A DNA stretch of 64,000 bases, taken from assembly GCF_001598475.1 (NCBI RefSeq), contig NZ_BCZA01000009.1, forward strand, positions 113,469 through 177,468. Direction: 5' to 3'. This stretch comes from Pantoea agglomerans NBRC 102470 (GTDB lineage Bacteria > Pseudomonadota > Gammaproteobacteria > Enterobacterales > Enterobacteriaceae). Shown here piece after piece: positions 1 to 9,838 of this stretch (positions are counted from its first letter, which is position 1; each line of letters begins with the position of its first letter). The notes beneath the pieces were generated by a model. It searched no databases, was not told the DNA's origin, and was given only the letters and a program-made list of their open reading frames with translations. Position numbers and translations under genes: made by a program.

Positions 1-581
1 CCGTTCAGGGTATCGCTGAGCTGATCACCCGTCCTGGCCTGATGAACGTCGACTTTGCTGACGTGCGTACCGTCATGTCCGAAATGGGCTATGCGATGAT
101 GGGTTCAGGCGTCGCATGCGGTGAAGATCGTGCGGAAGAAGCGGCTGAAATGGCGATCTCCAGCCCACTGCTGGAAGATATCGACCTTTCTGGTGCGCGT
201 GGCGTGCTGGTCAACATTACGGCGGGCTTCGACCTGCGTCTGGATGAGTTCGAGACCGTGGGTAACACTATCCGCGCCTTCGCCTCTGACAACGCGACCG
301 TCGTGATCGGTACTTCACTGGATCCGGAAATGAATGACGAACTGCGCGTCACCGTGGTGGCAACCGGTATCGGCATGGACAAGCGTCCTGAAATCACCCT
401 GGTAACCAACAAGCCAGCCAGTCAGCCAGTGATGGATCATCGCTATCAGCAGCACGGTATGTCACCGCTGCCGCAGGAGCAGAAACCTGCTGCCAAAGTC
501 GTTAACGACCAGGCTGCGCAGTCGAACAAAGAGCCCGATTATCTTGATATTCCGGCCTTTTTACGTAAGCAGGCCGATTAG
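1..581 (+). CDS. ftsZ: Cell division protein FtsZ, C-terminal part (5' end outside window)
   Basis: This is the 3' end of the tubulin-like GTPase that polymerises into the cytokinetic Z ring. The reading frame is already open at the first base (codons begin at position 3), so about half the protein lies upstream. The visible part covers the end of the GTPase domain, the C-terminal domain ([20 protein letters not shown]), a variable linker, and the conserved tail [14 protein letters not shown]. In E. coli that tail binds FtsA, ZipA and ZapD; zapD itself lies downstream at 5982-6725. The gene ends with TAG and is followed by lpxC, as at the end of the enterobacterial dcw cluster. Identification is essentially certain. 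Confidence 0.98.
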   Translation, partial: VQGIAELITRPGLMNVDFADVRTVMSEMGYAMMGSGVACGEDRAEEAAEMAISSPLLEDIDLSGARGVLVNITAGFDLRLDEFETVGNTIRAFASDNATVVIGTSLDPEMNDELRVTVVATGIGMDKRPEITLVTNKPASQPVMDHRYQQHGMSPLPQEQKPAAKVVNDQAAQSNKEPDYLDIPAFLRKQAD

Positions 582-682
582 GATTAACCCTATAATTGGG
601 ATTCTCCGCTCTTTGTGCTAAAGTCTCTGTCCGCTGGTAAAGTATACTGGCGGTCGGACAGGTGATATTGCGAGATAATACG
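582..682 (+). promoter_or_regulatory. ftsZ-lpxC intergenic leader with inverted repeat
   Basis: This 101 bp gap contains a -10-like TATACT at 643-648. An inverted repeat TGTCCG (628-633) / CGGACA (655-660) flanks it. No good -35 at standard spacing was found, so the promoter call is tentative. The repeat could instead be a leader hairpin or a weak end for ftsZ transcripts. Confidence 0.35.
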
Positions 683-1600
683 ATGATCAAACAAAGGACA
701 TTAAAACGTATTGTTCAGGCGACTGGTGTCGGTTTACATACCGGCAAAAAAGTCACCCTGACATTACGCCCTGCGTCGGCTAATACCGGGGTCATCTATC
801 GTCGCACCGACTTGAATCCACCGGTAGATTTTCCGGCTGATGCAAAATACGTGCGCGACACCATGCTGAGTACCTGCCTGGTGAATGATGAAGGCGTACG
901 TATTTCAACGGTTGAACACCTCAATGCCGCCCTGGCGGGTCTGGGTATCGACAACATTATTGTTGAAGTCGATGCGCCAGAAATCCCGATCATGGATGGC
1001 AGCGCAGCACCGTTTATCTATCTGCTGATGGATGCGGGCATCGAGCAGCTCAACAGCGCGAAGAAATTTGTGCGTGTTAAGCAGACCGTGCGTGTGGAAG
1101 AGGGTGACAAATGGGCCGAGATCAAACCGTTTAACGGCTTCTCGCTTGATTTCACCATCGACTTCAAACACCCGGCTATCGATTCCAGCTCACAGCGTTA
1201 TGCGATGAACTTCTCTGCTGACGCCTTTGTTCGTCAAATCAGCCGGGCGCGTACATTTGGCTTTATGCGTGAAATCGAATATCTGCAGTCTAAAGGCCTG
1301 TGCCTGGGCGGTAGCTTAGATTGTGCGATAGGTCTGGATGATTTCCGCGTACTGAATGAAGAAGGCCTGCGTTTTGAGGACGAGTTTGTCCGTCACAAAA
1401 TGCTGGACGCGATTGGCGACTTGTTTATGTGTGGTCACAACATCATTGGCGCATTCACTGCGTTCAAATCGGGCCACGCGCTGAACAACAAACTGCTGCA
1501 AGCGGTTCTGGCTAAGCAGGAAGCCTGGGAATGGGCAACCTTCGAAGACGAAGCTGAACTGCCGCTGGCATTCAAAGCACCGAATCTGGTTCTGGCTTAA
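683..1600 (+). CDS. lpxC: UDP-3-O-acyl-N-acetylglucosamine deacetylase
   Basis: LpxC is the zinc-dependent deacetylase that commits UDP-3-O-acyl-GlcNAc to lipid A synthesis in the cytoplasm. The ATG at 683 gives 305 residues beginning [12 protein letters not shown], the E. coli length. An in-frame GTG at 662 would add seven unconserved residues and is rejected. The zinc-binding [10 protein letters not shown] motif places His79 as in E. coli, and the [10 protein letters not shown] segment supplies the other histidine and aspartate ligands. The SGHALNNK segment carries the catalytic-site histidine. In E. coli LpxC level is set by FtsH proteolysis through its C-terminal tail; the tail here ends in NLVLA. 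It lies directly downstream of ftsZ and is followed by its own terminator. Confidence 0.98.
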   Translation: MIKQRTLKRIVQATGVGLHTGKKVTLTLRPASANTGVIYRRTDLNPPVDFPADAKYVRDTMLSTCLVNDEGVRISTVEHLNAALAGLGIDNIIVEVDAPEIPIMDGSAAPFIYLLMDAGIEQLNSAKKFVRVKQTVRVEEGDKWAEIKPFNGFSLDFTIDFKHPAIDSSSQRYAMNFSADAFVRQISRARTFGFMREIEYLQSKGLCLGGSLDCAIGLDDFRVLNEEGLRFEDEFVRHKMLDAIGDLFMCGHNIIGAFTAFKSGHALNNKLLQAVLAKQEAWEWATFEDEAELPLAFKAPNLVLA

Positions 1601-1616
1601 TTACCCCGGAACGTGA

Positions 1617-1668
1617 AACGGCTGGTTATGCTGACACCCTCTCCGGTCAGCGGCGCCAGCCGTTTTTT
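1617..1668 (+). terminator. Rho-independent terminator of lpxC
   Basis: The outer stem AACGGCTGG (1617-1625) pairs with CCAGCCGTT (1656-1664). It encloses an inner stem GCTGAC (1630-1635) / GTCAGC (1646-1651). A run of six T follows at 1663-1668. The two-tier stem and T-run make this a convincing intrinsic terminator. Confidence 0.85.
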
Positions 1669-1900
1669 ATTGCCTCTTATCACACGCCTGATGACTGCGA
1701 CCTCGCTCGCAAAGCGTTGTCTGTTCTGCTGATTTGCTGAACAATCACACGTGTTTTCTCTCGCCATCACTTTAATCCCAGGTGTGGATGCCCCACATTA
1801 ATGATACTATCTGTGGCGCTTTTACAGGCCGAAATCCGTTGCGGCTCGCGGCGGGTACCAGAAAACAAGAGCGCAACAGAGCATGCGCGATGGAAAGGTT
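1669..1900 (+). other. Noncoding region upstream of secM
   Basis: About 230 bp between the lpxC terminator and secM. It presumably holds the secM-secA promoter, since the terminator isolates these genes from lpxC. I could not pick a convincing -35/-10 pair; a short GTGG/CCAC stem lies near 1784-1796. No coding sequence is recognised. Confidence 0.4.
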
Positions 1901-2407
1901 GTGATCGGGATTCTTCTGCGCTGGCGACAATTAGGTAGACGCTACTTCTGGCCTCATCTCCTGTTAGGGATGGTAGCGGCCAGCTTTGGCCTGCCAGCCT
2001 GTGCGCAAAGCTCCGAACTCAACGCGTCGTCTGAATCTCCGGCCAGCAGTCTCTTTCTTGGCAATGCCACACGCTTTGATCACCTGATCCGGCTGCAGGA
2101 AGCATCCCGACGCCCGAGCTTCAGCGTGGATTACTGGCATCAGCACGCCATCCGTACCGTTATTCGTCATCTCTCTTTCACGCTGGCGCCCCAGGCGCAG
2201 GCGGAGCAACAGACATTACCGCTGGCGGCACAAAAGCTGGCGCTGATCGACTCACTGCATAGTTTACTGACATCACATTCTGCGCTGCACACTGCACCGC
2301 AGCAGATCTCTACGCCGCCTCTTTTCACGGCCGTTACCCGTTCATGGGTAGAGTGGCATGCCAGCGTGCATGGCATTCGCGCCGGACCTGCCCGATTGTT
2401 CTGCTAA
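1901..2407 (+). CDS. secM: Secretion monitor SecM (translation-arrest regulator of secA)
   Basis: SecM is a short exported protein whose own translation stalls in the ribosome tunnel. The stall exposes the secA ribosome binding site when secretion is slow. The N-terminus (RWRQLGRRYFWPHLLLGMVA) matches the unusual long SecM signal sequence, and SVDYWHQHAIRTVIRHLSF matches the conserved middle. GTG at 1901 gives 168 residues and aligns with the E. coli start; a GGA at 1892-1894 lies six bases upstream. ATG at 1883 would add six residues and cannot be excluded. The C-terminal GIRAGP arrest core is intact, but upstream arrest residues differ from E. coli. secA follows after 74 bp. Confidence 0.93.
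   Translation: MIGILLRWRQLGRRYFWPHLLLGMVAASFGLPACAQSSELNASSESPASSLFLGNATRFDHLIRLQEASRRPSFSVDYWHQHAIRTVIRHLSFTLAPQAQAEQQTLPLAAQKLALIDSLHSLLTSHSALHTAPQQISTPPLFTAVTRSWVEWHASVHGIRAGPARLFC
2354..2389 (+). promoter_or_regulatory. SecM ribosome-stalling sequence (variant)
   Basis: Codons 152-163 encode WHASVHGIRAGP. The E. coli consensus is F-x4-W-I-x4-GIRAGP. The tryptophan and the GIRAGP core are at the correct spacing. The following Ile is His here, and the Phe five residues before the Trp is Arg. A Phe lies at residue 142, ten residues before the Trp. Only five residues follow the proline before the stop. Confidence 0.75.
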
Positions 2408-2481
2408 TATTTTTGGTTTTATTCACTCTGTTAAGATTTCGCAGTCCGGAATGCTCCGGCTGAATTGAGAATATATTTACT
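2408..2481 (+). promoter_or_regulatory. secM-secA intergenic region controlling secA translation
   Basis: The spacer contains a small stem CCGGA-ATGC-TCCGG at 2446-2459. Only a weak GAGA lies upstream of the secA ATG. In E. coli this region folds so that the secA ribosome binding site is masked until a ribosome stalls on secM. The weak site and local hairpin are consistent with that arrangement, but the full fold was not computed. Confidence 0.55.
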
Positions 2482-5190
2482 ATGTTAAGCAAAATTTTAA
2501 CCAAGGTTTTTGGTAGCAGTAACGATCGTACCCTGCGTCGTATGCGTAAAGTGGTGGACGTCATCAATAAGATGGAGCCCGATTTTGAGAAGCTCTCTGA
2601 TGATGAACTGAAAGCTAAAACGGATCTGTTCCGCGAACGCCTGAAAAAAGGTGAATCGCTGGAAAGCCTGATCCCGGAAGCGTTCGCAACCGTGCGTGAA
2701 GCGAGTAAACGCGTGTTCGGGATGCGTCACTTCGACGTGCAGCTGATCGGCGGTATGGTGCTGAACGATCGCTGCATTGCTGAGATGCGAACCGGTGAAG
2801 GTAAAACGCTGACCGCAACGCTGCCAGCCTACCTGAATGCGCTGTCCGGCAAAGGCGTTCACGTGGTTACCGTCAACGACTATCTGGCACAGCGTGATGC
2901 GGAAAACAACCGTCCGCTGTTTGAGTTCCTGGGTTTAACCATTGGTATCAACATGTCGGGCCTGCCGGCGGTGGCAAAGCGTGAAGCTTACGCAGCAGAC
3001 ATCACCTACGGCACCAACAACGAATATGGCTTCGACTACCTGCGCGACAACATGGCTTTCAGCCCGGAAGAGCGTGTACAGCGTAAACTGCACTATGCGC
3101 TGGTGGATGAGGTCGACTCCATCCTGATCGATGAAGCGCGTACGCCGCTGATCATCTCTGGTCCGGCAGAAGACAGTTCTGAGCTTTACACCAAAGTGAA
3201 CAAGATCATCCCTCATCTGGTTCGCCAGGATAAAGAAGATACCGAAACCCATCAGGGTGAAGGCGACTTCTGGGTCGATGAAAAAGCGCGTCAGGCTCAC
3301 ATGTCTGAGCGCGGTCTGGTCAAAGTGGAAGAGCTGCTGGTCAGCGAGGGCATCATGGAAGCGGGCGAGTCACTCTACTCTCCGACCAACATCATGCTGA
3401 TGCACCACGTCACTGCGGCGCTGCGTGCGCACGCACTCTTTACCCGCGATGTGGATTACATCGTGAAAGATGGTGAAGTGGTGATTGTTGATGAACACAC
3501 CGGCCGTACCATGCAGGGTCGTCGCTGGTCTGATGGTCTGCATCAGGCGATTGAAGCGAAAGAAGGCGTTGAGATTCAGAACGAGAACCAGACGCTGGCC
3601 TCTATCACCTTCCAGAACTACTTCCGTATTTACGAGAAGCTGGCCGGTATGACCGGTACCGCTGATACCGAAGCATTTGAATTCAGCTCCATTTATAAGC
3701 TCGACACCATTGTCGTGCCGACTAACCGTCCGATGGTGCGTAAAGATCTGGCTGACCTGGTCTACATGACCGAGAAAGAGAAGATCGATGCCATTATCGA
3801 AGATATCCGTGAGCGTACTGCAAATGGTCAGCCGGTGCTGGTGGGAACCATCTCGATTGAGAAATCAGAAGTGGTCTCTAACGAACTGACCCGTGCCGGT
3901 ATCAAACATAACGTTCTGAACGCCAAATTCCACGCCCGCGAAGCGGATATCGTGGCGCAGGCTGGTCAGCCGGGTGCGGTCACTATCGCCACCAACATGG
4001 CCGGACGTGGTACGGATATTATGCTGGGCGGCAGCTGGCACGCTGAAGTGGCCGAACTGGAAGAGCCAACTGAAGCGCAAATCGAAGAGATTAAAGCGGC
4101 ATGGCAGATTCGTCATGATGCGGTTCTGGCGTCAGGTGGTTTGCACATCGTCGGTACTGAGCGTCACGAATCGCGTCGTATCGACAACCAGCTGCGTGGT
4201 CGTGCAGGTCGTCAGGGTGACGCCGGTTCTTCTCGCTTCTACCTGTCGATGGAAGATGCGCTGATGCGTATTTTTGCCTCAGACCGCGTCTCGAATATGA
4301 TGCGTAAACTGGGCATGAAGCCAGGCGAAGCGATTGAGCATCCGTGGGTCACCAAAGCGATTGCCAATGCCCAGCGCAAAGTTGAGAGCCGTAACTTCGA
4401 TATTCGTAAGCAGCTGCTGGAATATGATGATGTGGCTAATGACCAGCGTCGCGCGATCTACAGTCAGCGTAATGAGCTGCTGGATGTGTCTGACGTTAGC
4501 GAAACCATCAACAGCATTCGCCATGATGTCTACAAAGTTACTATTGATACTTACATTCCGCCACAGTCGCTGGAGGAGATGTGGGACGTGCCAGGCCTGG
4601 AAGAGCGTCTGCGTACTGACTTCGATCTGAACCTGCCGATTGCAGAGTGGCTGGATAAAGAGCCTGACCTGCATGAAGAAGTGCTGCGTGAGCGCATCAT
4701 GACCCATGCTATGGAAAGCTACGCTGAGAAAGAAGAGATCGTTGGCGCAGAGATGATGCGCAACTTCGAAAAAGGCGTGATGCTTCAGACGCTGGATTCG
4801 CTGTGGAAAGAGCATCTGGCCGCGATGGACTATCTGCGTCAGGGCATCCATCTGCGCGGCTATGCGCAGAAAGATCCGAAGCAGGAGTACAAGCGTGAAT
4901 CCTTCGCCATGTTTGCCGCGATGCTTGAATCACTGAAATATGAAGTGATCAGTACGCTGAGCAAAGTGCAGGTGCGCATGCCAGAGGAAGTTGAAGCGAT
5001 GGAGCAACAACGTCGCGAAGAAGCTGAACGTCTGGCACAGCAACAGCAACTGAGCCATGTTGAAGAGGATCTGCTGGCAGCCGCAGAGCCTGTGGCGGAG
5101 CAGAGTGGTGAACGCAAAGTCGGCCGCAACGATCCCTGCCCATGTGGTTCCGGTAAAAAGTACAAGCAGTGTCATGGCCGCATCGCCTGA
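2482..5190 (+). CDS. secA: Protein translocase ATPase SecA
   Basis: SecA is the ATPase motor that pushes unfolded preproteins through SecYEG at the inner membrane. The 902 residues compare with 901 in E. coli. Visible in order are the Walker A motif (MRTGEGKT, near residue 105), the [18 protein letters not shown] helicase motif, and the second nucleotide-binding domain ending in [11 protein letters not shown]. Helical scaffold segments follow. The C-terminal zinc motif [13 protein letters not shown] binds SecB. The start ATG at 2482 has a poor ribosome binding site, expected for a gene under SecM control. A terminator follows the stop codon. Confidence 0.99.
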   Translation: MLSKILTKVFGSSNDRTLRRMRKVVDVINKMEPDFEKLSDDELKAKTDLFRERLKKGESLESLIPEAFATVREASKRVFGMRHFDVQLIGGMVLNDRCIAEMRTGEGKTLTATLPAYLNALSGKGVHVVTVNDYLAQRDAENNRPLFEFLGLTIGINMSGLPAVAKREAYAADITYGTNNEYGFDYLRDNMAFSPEERVQRKLHYALVDEVDSILIDEARTPLIISGPAEDSSELYTKVNKIIPHLVRQDKEDTETHQGEGDFWVDEKARQAHMSERGLVKVEELLVSEGIMEAGESLYSPTNIMLMHHVTAALRAHALFTRDVDYIVKDGEVVIVDEHTGRTMQGRRWSDGLHQAIEAKEGVEIQNENQTLASITFQNYFRIYEKLAGMTGTADTEAFEFSSIYKLDTIVVPTNRPMVRKDLADLVYMTEKEKIDAIIEDIRERTANGQPVLVGTISIEKSEVVSNELTRAGIKHNVLNAKFHAREADIVAQAGQPGAVTIATNMAGRGTDIMLGGSWHAEVAELEEPTEAQIEEIKAAWQIRHDAVLASGGLHIVGTERHESRRIDNQLRGRAGRQGDAGSSRFYLSMEDALMRIFASDRVSNMMRKLGMKPGEAIEHPWVTKAIANAQRKVESRNFDIRKQLLEYDDVANDQRRAIYSQRNELLDVSDVSETINSIRHDVYKVTIDTYIPPQSLEEMWDVPGLEERLRTDFDLNLPIAEWLDKEPDLHEEVLRERIMTHAMESYAEKEEIVGAEMMRNFEKGVMLQTLDSLWKEHLAAMDYLRQGIHLRGYAQKDPKQEYKRESFAMFAAMLESLKYEVISTLSKVQVRMPEEVEAMEQQRREEAERLAQQQQLSHVEEDLLAAAEPVAEQSGERKVGRNDPCPCGSGKKYKQCHGRIA

Positions 5191-5210
5191 GACTGAATGC
5201 TAATAAAAAA

Positions 5211-5232
5211 GGAGCCGCTGGCTCCTTTTTTT
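5211..5232 (+). terminator. Rho-independent terminator after secA
   Basis: GGAGCC (5211-5216), loop GCT, GGCTCC (5220-5225), then seven T (5226-5232). Six A precede the stem. This is a textbook intrinsic terminator. Confidence 0.92.
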
Positions 5233-5344
5233 ATGGTCTCTGCCACCCAGGCAACAGCGACTCCGCTGAGCTAAAGCGGTTAACATCCGCTACGGCATGC
5301 TCTAAAATCAGGCTTCATTCACCCATTACTACCGGATAGTCTCC

Positions 5345-5740
5345 ATGAAGCACCTGCAGGTTGCAGTTGGCATCATTCGCAATGCCAGTAAACAAATTTT
5401 CCTTGCCCAGCGCGCGGCGACCTCTTACATGGCGAACAAGTGGGAGTTTCCTGGCGGTAAGATTGAAGCGGGCGAAAGCGCCGAACAGGGATTGATAAGG
5501 GAACTTCAGGAAGAGACCGGGATTGAGGTCACCGAGGCACGCCCGATTGGTCATGCAGACCACAGCTATGACGATCTGCGGGTGACGCTGCATTTCTTTC
5601 TGGTTGAAGGGTGGAAAGGAGAGCCGTGGGGCAAAGAGGGTCAGCCGCAGCGTTGGGTTGATCAGCATGCGTTGGTCGCGGAGGAGTTTCCGCCCGCGAA
5701 TCATCAGCTGATTGCGCGTCTGATCGCCGGCGAACTCTGA
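5345..5740 (+). CDS. mutT: 8-oxo-dGTP diphosphatase MutT
   Basis: MutT hydrolyses 8-oxo-dGTP to the monophosphate, removing an oxidised nucleotide that would cause A:T to C:G transversions. The 131-residue protein is the usual size. The Nudix box is complete from about residue 38 (G-x5-E-x7-REL-x2-EE-x-G), with the REL/EETG residues that coordinate magnesium. The gene sits between the secA terminator and the convergent yacG, as in E. coli. In E. coli it is cotranscribed with secA; here the strong terminator at 5211-5232 suggests partial uncoupling. Confidence 0.96.
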   Translation: MKHLQVAVGIIRNASKQIFLAQRAATSYMANKWEFPGGKIEAGESAEQGLIRELQEETGIEVTEARPIGHADHSYDDLRVTLHFFLVEGWKGEPWGKEGQPQRWVDQHALVAEEFPPANHQLIARLIAGEL

Positions 5741-5775
5741 GCGGATGGGGCAGCGCGCCCCATCCGGTTCGGCTG

Positions 5776-5973
5776 TCAGCGATCTTCTTCACTCCAGTTG
5801 TCACTGTCGTTCATATCGTCGCGGCTGGGAATGCGTTTCTCTTCTGCGGCCCACTCACCTAAATCAATGAGCTGGCAGCGCTTACTGCAAAAGGGGCGCC
5901 ACGGGCTGAGTTCATCCCAGATCACATCTTTGCCGCACTGCGGACAGGCAACGGTCATCACTTCTTGCTGCAT
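5776..5973 (-). CDS. yacG: DNA gyrase inhibitor YacG
   Basis: YacG is a small zinc protein that binds GyrB and inhibits gyrase in E. coli. The 65-residue product has the CPQCGK and CSKRC zinc ligands and the conserved [17 protein letters not shown] segment, and ends in an acidic tail. The ATG at 5973 is chosen because AGAGG stands six bases upstream. An upstream in-frame TTG at 5988 would overlap the ribosome binding site and zapD. It is the last gene of the leftward coaE-zapD-yacG group and lies 8 bp from the zapD stop. Confidence 0.95.
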   Translation of the reverse strand: MQQEVMTVACPQCGKDVIWDELSPWRPFCSKRCQLIDLGEWAAEEKRIPSRDDMNDSDNWSEEDR

Positions 5974-5981
5974 TTTTACCT

Positions 5982-6725
5982 CTAACAACAGGCCAGTTGA
6001 AAATTAAGGCGGGCCGGAACTTCACCACGCTCACTATCAAGCGGCATAAAACGAATGGCGTAGCGGCTTTTATGTCCGGACACCTGTGGATAGAGCGCAT
6101 CTTCCAGCGACAACTGCAGTCGCAACAGATCGGCGCCTTCGGCATTATCCTGATAAAAACCATTAAGGCTGGTCTGCACATGAAACGCGCCGGACTGGCG
6201 GATCAGATCCAGTATCATCGCCAGCGCATGATGCAGTGGCTCCAGCGTCAGCATCCAGGCTTCGACCTGCGCATCGCGTGCTTCCTGCGGCAGATGGAGC
6301 CAGATGTGCAGGCCCGGCAAATCAAAGCTGCAGCATCCTCCAGGGATGCTCAGACGCTGCCGCACCAGGGCAATCAGACGGTCCTCGCGGAGTTGCTGGC
6401 CCATACGTGGGGCATTCATTAACTGCGTCGACTGAATTTTGAGTTTATCGCGCAGGGCATTAACCAGCGTCATATCAACACCTGGCACATCAGCCCATGC
6501 ACGTAACTTTTGCTGCTGACGCTCCAGCTCTTTTAACAATTCAGTACGCATATCGCCACGCTCAAAAATGTCGAGCAGCTCGCTAATCAGGCGAAAAAAG
6601 GTCAGCGCATTAACGGTTTTATCCAGTGGGACAATTTCATCTAACTGATTGATCAAAAACTCAACCCGTAACCAGGTTCGCATTTTTTCATTCAGTGGGT
6701 GTTCAAACAGAACGGGTGTGCTCAT
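5982..6725 (-). CDS. zapD: Cell division protein ZapD
   Basis: ZapD binds the FtsZ C-terminal tail and bundles FtsZ filaments at the Z ring. The 247-residue product equals E. coli ZapD in length. Conserved blocks include [35 protein letters not shown] and [15 protein letters not shown], ending LNFQLACC. The start at 6725 is fixed by homology; the open frame continues upstream into coaE but is not conserved there. It lies four bases downstream of coaE, indicating cotranscription. Confidence 0.96.
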   Translation of the reverse strand: MSTPVLFEHPLNEKMRTWLRVEFLINQLDEIVPLDKTVNALTFFRLISELLDIFERGDMRTELLKELERQQQKLRAWADVPGVDMTLVNALRDKLKIQSTQLMNAPRMGQQLREDRLIALVRQRLSIPGGCCSFDLPGLHIWLHLPQEARDAQVEAWMLTLEPLHHALAMILDLIRQSGAFHVQTSLNGFYQDNAEGADLLRLQLSLEDALYPQVSGHKSRYAIRFMPLDSERGEVPARLNFQLACC

Positions 6726-6729
6726 GGTA

Positions 6730-7338
6730 TTAATCCTGTTTCGTTGCCGCCAGCCTGAGATAGCGCTGATGGAGTTCGGCAACCTGCGGCAAGGCGTCGT
6801 CGGGCTCGCCACTGTTATCAATAATGTCATCGGCACAGGCGAGGCGCTGCTGGCGCGTCGCCTGTGCGGCAAGAATGCGTTTCGCCTGCGCGACGGAAAG
6901 ATGATCACGCTGCCGGGTGCGCGCTAACTGCGTTGCCTCATCAACATCCACCACCAGTACCCGATCAGCCTGGTGCTGTAACTGATTTTCCACCAGTAGC
7001 GGCACCACCCAGAGCACATAAGGTGTGGTGGCTTCGGCGATCAATTGACGCGTCCGGGCATTAATCAGTGGATGCAGCAGCGCGTTTAACCAGCTTTTCT
7101 CTTCCGGCTGCTGAAAAATAATGTCGCGAAGCCGGCTACGATCAAGCTTCCCCTCATCAGTGACTATCGACGTGCCATAGCGCGCCTGAATGGCCTGCAA
7201 AGCGGGGGTGCCGGGTTCGACAACTTCACGTGCTATCAGGTCAGCATCAATAATTTCCACGCCAGACGCTGCGAATGCCTGGGCAATCGTACTTTTACCA
7301 CTGCCGATCCCCCCTGTAAGCGCGACGATATAGGGCAT
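6730..7338 (-). CDS. coaE: Dephospho-CoA kinase CoaE
   Basis: CoaE phosphorylates the 3'-hydroxyl of dephospho-CoA, the last step of coenzyme A synthesis. The P-loop GGIGSGKS lies at residues 9-16, followed by the [13 protein letters not shown] substrate motif. [12 protein letters not shown] and [16 protein letters not shown] are family hallmarks. The ATG at 7338 is preferred (202 residues) because a GTG at 7347 lies inside the AGGTGAG ribosome binding site. The gene is divergent from guaC and leads the coaE-zapD-yacG group. Confidence 0.96.
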   Translation of the reverse strand: MPYIVALTGGIGSGKSTIAQAFAASGVEIIDADLIAREVVEPGTPALQAIQARYGTSIVTDEGKLDRSRLRDIIFQQPEEKSWLNALLHPLINARTRQLIAEATTPYVLWVVPLLVENQLQHQADRVLVVDVDEATQLARTRQRDHLSVAQAKRILAAQATRQQRLACADDIIDNSGEPDDALPQVAELHQRYLRLAATKQD

Positions 7339-7572
7339 GTTTCTCACCTGACTTCTCTGTTCGACAGGGCTTCAGGGTAATGATCTGAATAAAAAACGCA
7401 AAAATGCGCGTCAGATCACACCGATAAACCACAATTAAATTTAACGGATTGTAGCGTAAATAAAGTGAAATTCGCAGTCTTGTCGCGCAGCGAGAGGCGC
7501 GTATCATAACGTCACTGGAGCTGTGCTTACTTCGTGAACGACGATTCATTGCCACTTACCAGGACACTGTTT

Positions 7573-8613
7573 ATGCGTATTGAAGAAGATTTAAAACTGG
7601 GCTTTAAAGATGTCTTAATCCGCCCCAAACGCTCCACGCTGCAAAGTCGCTCACAGGTTGAGCTGGAACGCAGCTTTACCTTCAGACATTCGGGCCTGAG
7701 CTGGAGCGGCGTACCGATTATCGCCGCCAACATGGATACCGTCGGCACATTTTCAATGGCTGAGGCGCTGGCCAGCTTCAATATCCTTACAGCAGTCCAT
7801 AAGCATTACAGCGTAGATGAGTGGCGCGCGTTTATTCAGCGCGTCCCCGCGACGGTATTGAAACATGTGATGGTTTCAACCGGCACCTCGGAGGCCGATC
7901 TCAATAAACTGGTTGCGATTATGGCGCTGTCAGACGATCTGCAGTTTATCTGTATCGACGTGGCCAACGGTTACTCTCAGCATTTTGTTGATTTTCTGCA
8001 GCGCGCCCGTGAAACCTTCCCGGCTAAAACCATCTGTGCCGGTAACGTGGTAACGGGCGAAATGGTGGAAGAGCTGATTCTCTCTGGCGCGGATATCGTC
8101 AAAGTCGGCATTGGCCCGGGTTCGGTCTGTACAACCCGGGTGAAAACCGGCGTGGGCTATCCGCAGCTTTCCGCTGTCATTGAATGTGCCGATGCGGCGC
8201 ATGGCTTAAGCGGACAGATTGTCAGTGATGGCGGCTGTTCAGTGCCTGGCGATATTGCGAAAGCGTTTGGCGGCGGTGCCGACTTCGTGATGCTGGGTGG
8301 CATGCTGGCGGCACATGATGAGTGTGAAGGGCAGGTGGTCGAAGAGAATGGCGAAAGCTTTATGCTGTTTTACGGCATGAGTTCCGAATCGGCGATGAAG
8401 CGTCACGTTGGCGGTGTCGCGCAATATCGCGCAGCAGAAGGTAAAACGGTGAAGCTGCCATTACGTGGCCCGGTTGCTGACACCGCGCGCGATATCCTGG
8501 GTGGATTGCGTTCTGCCTGCACTTATGTGGGGGCGGAGCGGCTGAAAGAGCTGACCAAGCGCACCACCTTTATTCGGGTTAATGAGCAGGAAAACCGCGT
8601 TTTCAACCGATAG
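7573..8613 (+). CDS. guaC: GMP reductase GuaC
   Basis: GuaC converts GMP to IMP with NADPH and ammonia release, returning guanine nucleotides to the purine pool. The 346-residue protein starts [20 protein letters not shown] as in E. coli. It contains the catalytic-loop cysteine in [11 protein letters not shown] and the [15 protein letters not shown] phosphate-binding segment. The ATG at 7573 is preceded by AGGA; upstream in-frame codons are unconserved. It is divergent from coaE across about 230 bp and convergent with hofC. Confidence 0.97.
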   Translation: MRIEEDLKLGFKDVLIRPKRSTLQSRSQVELERSFTFRHSGLSWSGVPIIAANMDTVGTFSMAEALASFNILTAVHKHYSVDEWRAFIQRVPATVLKHVMVSTGTSEADLNKLVAIMALSDDLQFICIDVANGYSQHFVDFLQRARETFPAKTICAGNVVTGEMVEELILSGADIVKVGIGPGSVCTTRVKTGVGYPQLSAVIECADAAHGLSGQIVSDGGCSVPGDIAKAFGGGADFVMLGGMLAAHDECEGQVVEENGESFMLFYGMSSESAMKRHVGGVAQYRAAEGKTVKLPLRGPVADTARDILGGLRSACTYVGAERLKELTKRTTFIRVNEQENRVFNR

Positions 8614-8619
8614 TTATCC

Positions 8620-8638
8620 GGGGCGCAGCCTGCGCCCC
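8620..8638. terminator. Hairpin between convergent guaC and hofC
   Basis: GGGGCGCA (8620-8627), loop GCC, TGCGCCCC (8631-8638). The stem is perfect, but only two T follow on the + strand and the - strand run is poor. It probably acts as a weak or shared end for the converging genes. Confidence 0.55.
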
Positions 8639-9838
8639 TTAATGCATCGCATCACCCAGCCCGAACACCGGCAGATACATCGCAATCACCAGCGTGCCGA
8701 CAATGCCGCCAATCACCATCATCATCATCGGTTCCAGCGAAGCAGCCAGCGTGTCAGCGCGCTCACGGGTTTCTGCCTCATGCCATTCCGCCAGACGAGC
8801 CAGCATTAAATCCAGCGCGCCCGCCTCTTCGCCGACGCGAACCAGCTGACCGCATAATGGTGTGAACAGCGGATGATGCATCAGCGCCTGATGCAGAGGA
8901 TTCCCCTGAGCAATGTGCTGCTGCAGTCCGGCCATTGCTTCCCGCCATAGCAATGATGAGAGCGTCACTTCAACGGCAGCCAGTCCCTGTAGCAAAGTTA
9001 ACCCGGCACGCTGTGTCAGATTCAGAATGGTGTAGATCTGCGTCAGCTGCGTGCCACGCCATAACCCGGAAAGCAGCGGGATGCGCAGGAAAATCGCCTG
9101 CTCACGGCGCTGCCAGCCCGCAGAGCGTCGTCGTAACTGATGCCACGCCACCAGCATCAGCGATACGCCGATGGCTAACACAGCTCCCCACTCCTGAAGC
9201 GCGGCAGATAACTGCATTACCGCTGCCGTAAAGGCGGGCAGGGGGGCATCAAAGGAGTCATAAACGGCAACGAACTCTGGCAGAACGAACAGGAGCATGC
9301 CGCAGGTGACCGCAATCGCCACCAGCAGAATGAACAGAGGATAACGCAGCGCCTTCGCCACCTGATGCCATAACTGCTGTTGCCGGATCTGCTGCCGGGC
9401 CAGCTCACTGCAACAGGTATCCAACTGACCGGTCAGTTCGCCCACCTCCATCAGGGCCGGATAGAGTGCCGGAAAAATCTGCGGCCATTCACGTAAAGCC
9501 TGCGAAAAAGGGGCACCGCTGAGTACCCGATGATGCAGGACAAGCATCAGAGCACGCCAGCCTGCATGCGGATGGCCCTCAGCCAGCAAAGCCAGACTCT
9601 CTGCCAGCGGCAGTCCCGCTTTGAGCAGGGTTGCCAGCTGACGAATCAGATCGGTTTTGTGCTGCCACTTCCACTCCCTCTGACGCCACACTTTTTCTCG
9701 CTTCCAGCTCACCGGCAGAAGATCGCGCTGCGTCAGCATCAGCAGCAGGTTATCACTGTCGATAGCCAGTAGCTGGCCACTGACTAACTGGCCCTGGCTA
9801 TCGACCGCCTGCCAGCGAAATAAAGACGCATCAGCCAT
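8639..9838 (-). CDS. hofC: Type IV pilus assembly inner-membrane protein HofC (PilC/GspF family)
   Basis: HofC is the polytopic platform protein of the type IV pilus (Hof/Ppd) machine. The 399-residue product has the duplicated GspF/PilC layout, with membrane segments near residues 165-190, 215-235 and 370-390. LIRQLATLLKAGLPLAESL and ILNLTQRAGLTLLQGL are the paired cytoplasmic repeats. The ATG at 9838 overlaps the hofB stop by eight bases (ATGGCTGA), indicating translational coupling. It is the last gene of ppdD-hofB-hofC. Confidence 0.92.
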   Translation of the reverse strand: MADASLFRWQAVDSQGQLVSGQLLAIDSDNLLLMLTQRDLLPVSWKREKVWRQREWKWQHKTDLIRQLATLLKAGLPLAESLALLAEGHPHAGWRALMLVLHHRVLSGAPFSQALREWPQIFPALYPALMEVGELTGQLDTCCSELARQQIRQQQLWHQVAKALRYPLFILLVAIAVTCGMLLFVLPEFVAVYDSFDAPLPAFTAAVMQLSAALQEWGAVLAIGVSLMLVAWHQLRRRSAGWQRREQAIFLRIPLLSGLWRGTQLTQIYTILNLTQRAGLTLLQGLAAVEVTLSSLLWREAMAGLQQHIAQGNPLHQALMHHPLFTPLCGQLVRVGEEAGALDLMLARLAEWHEAETRERADTLAASLEPMMMMVIGGIVGTLVIAMYLPVFGLGDAMH

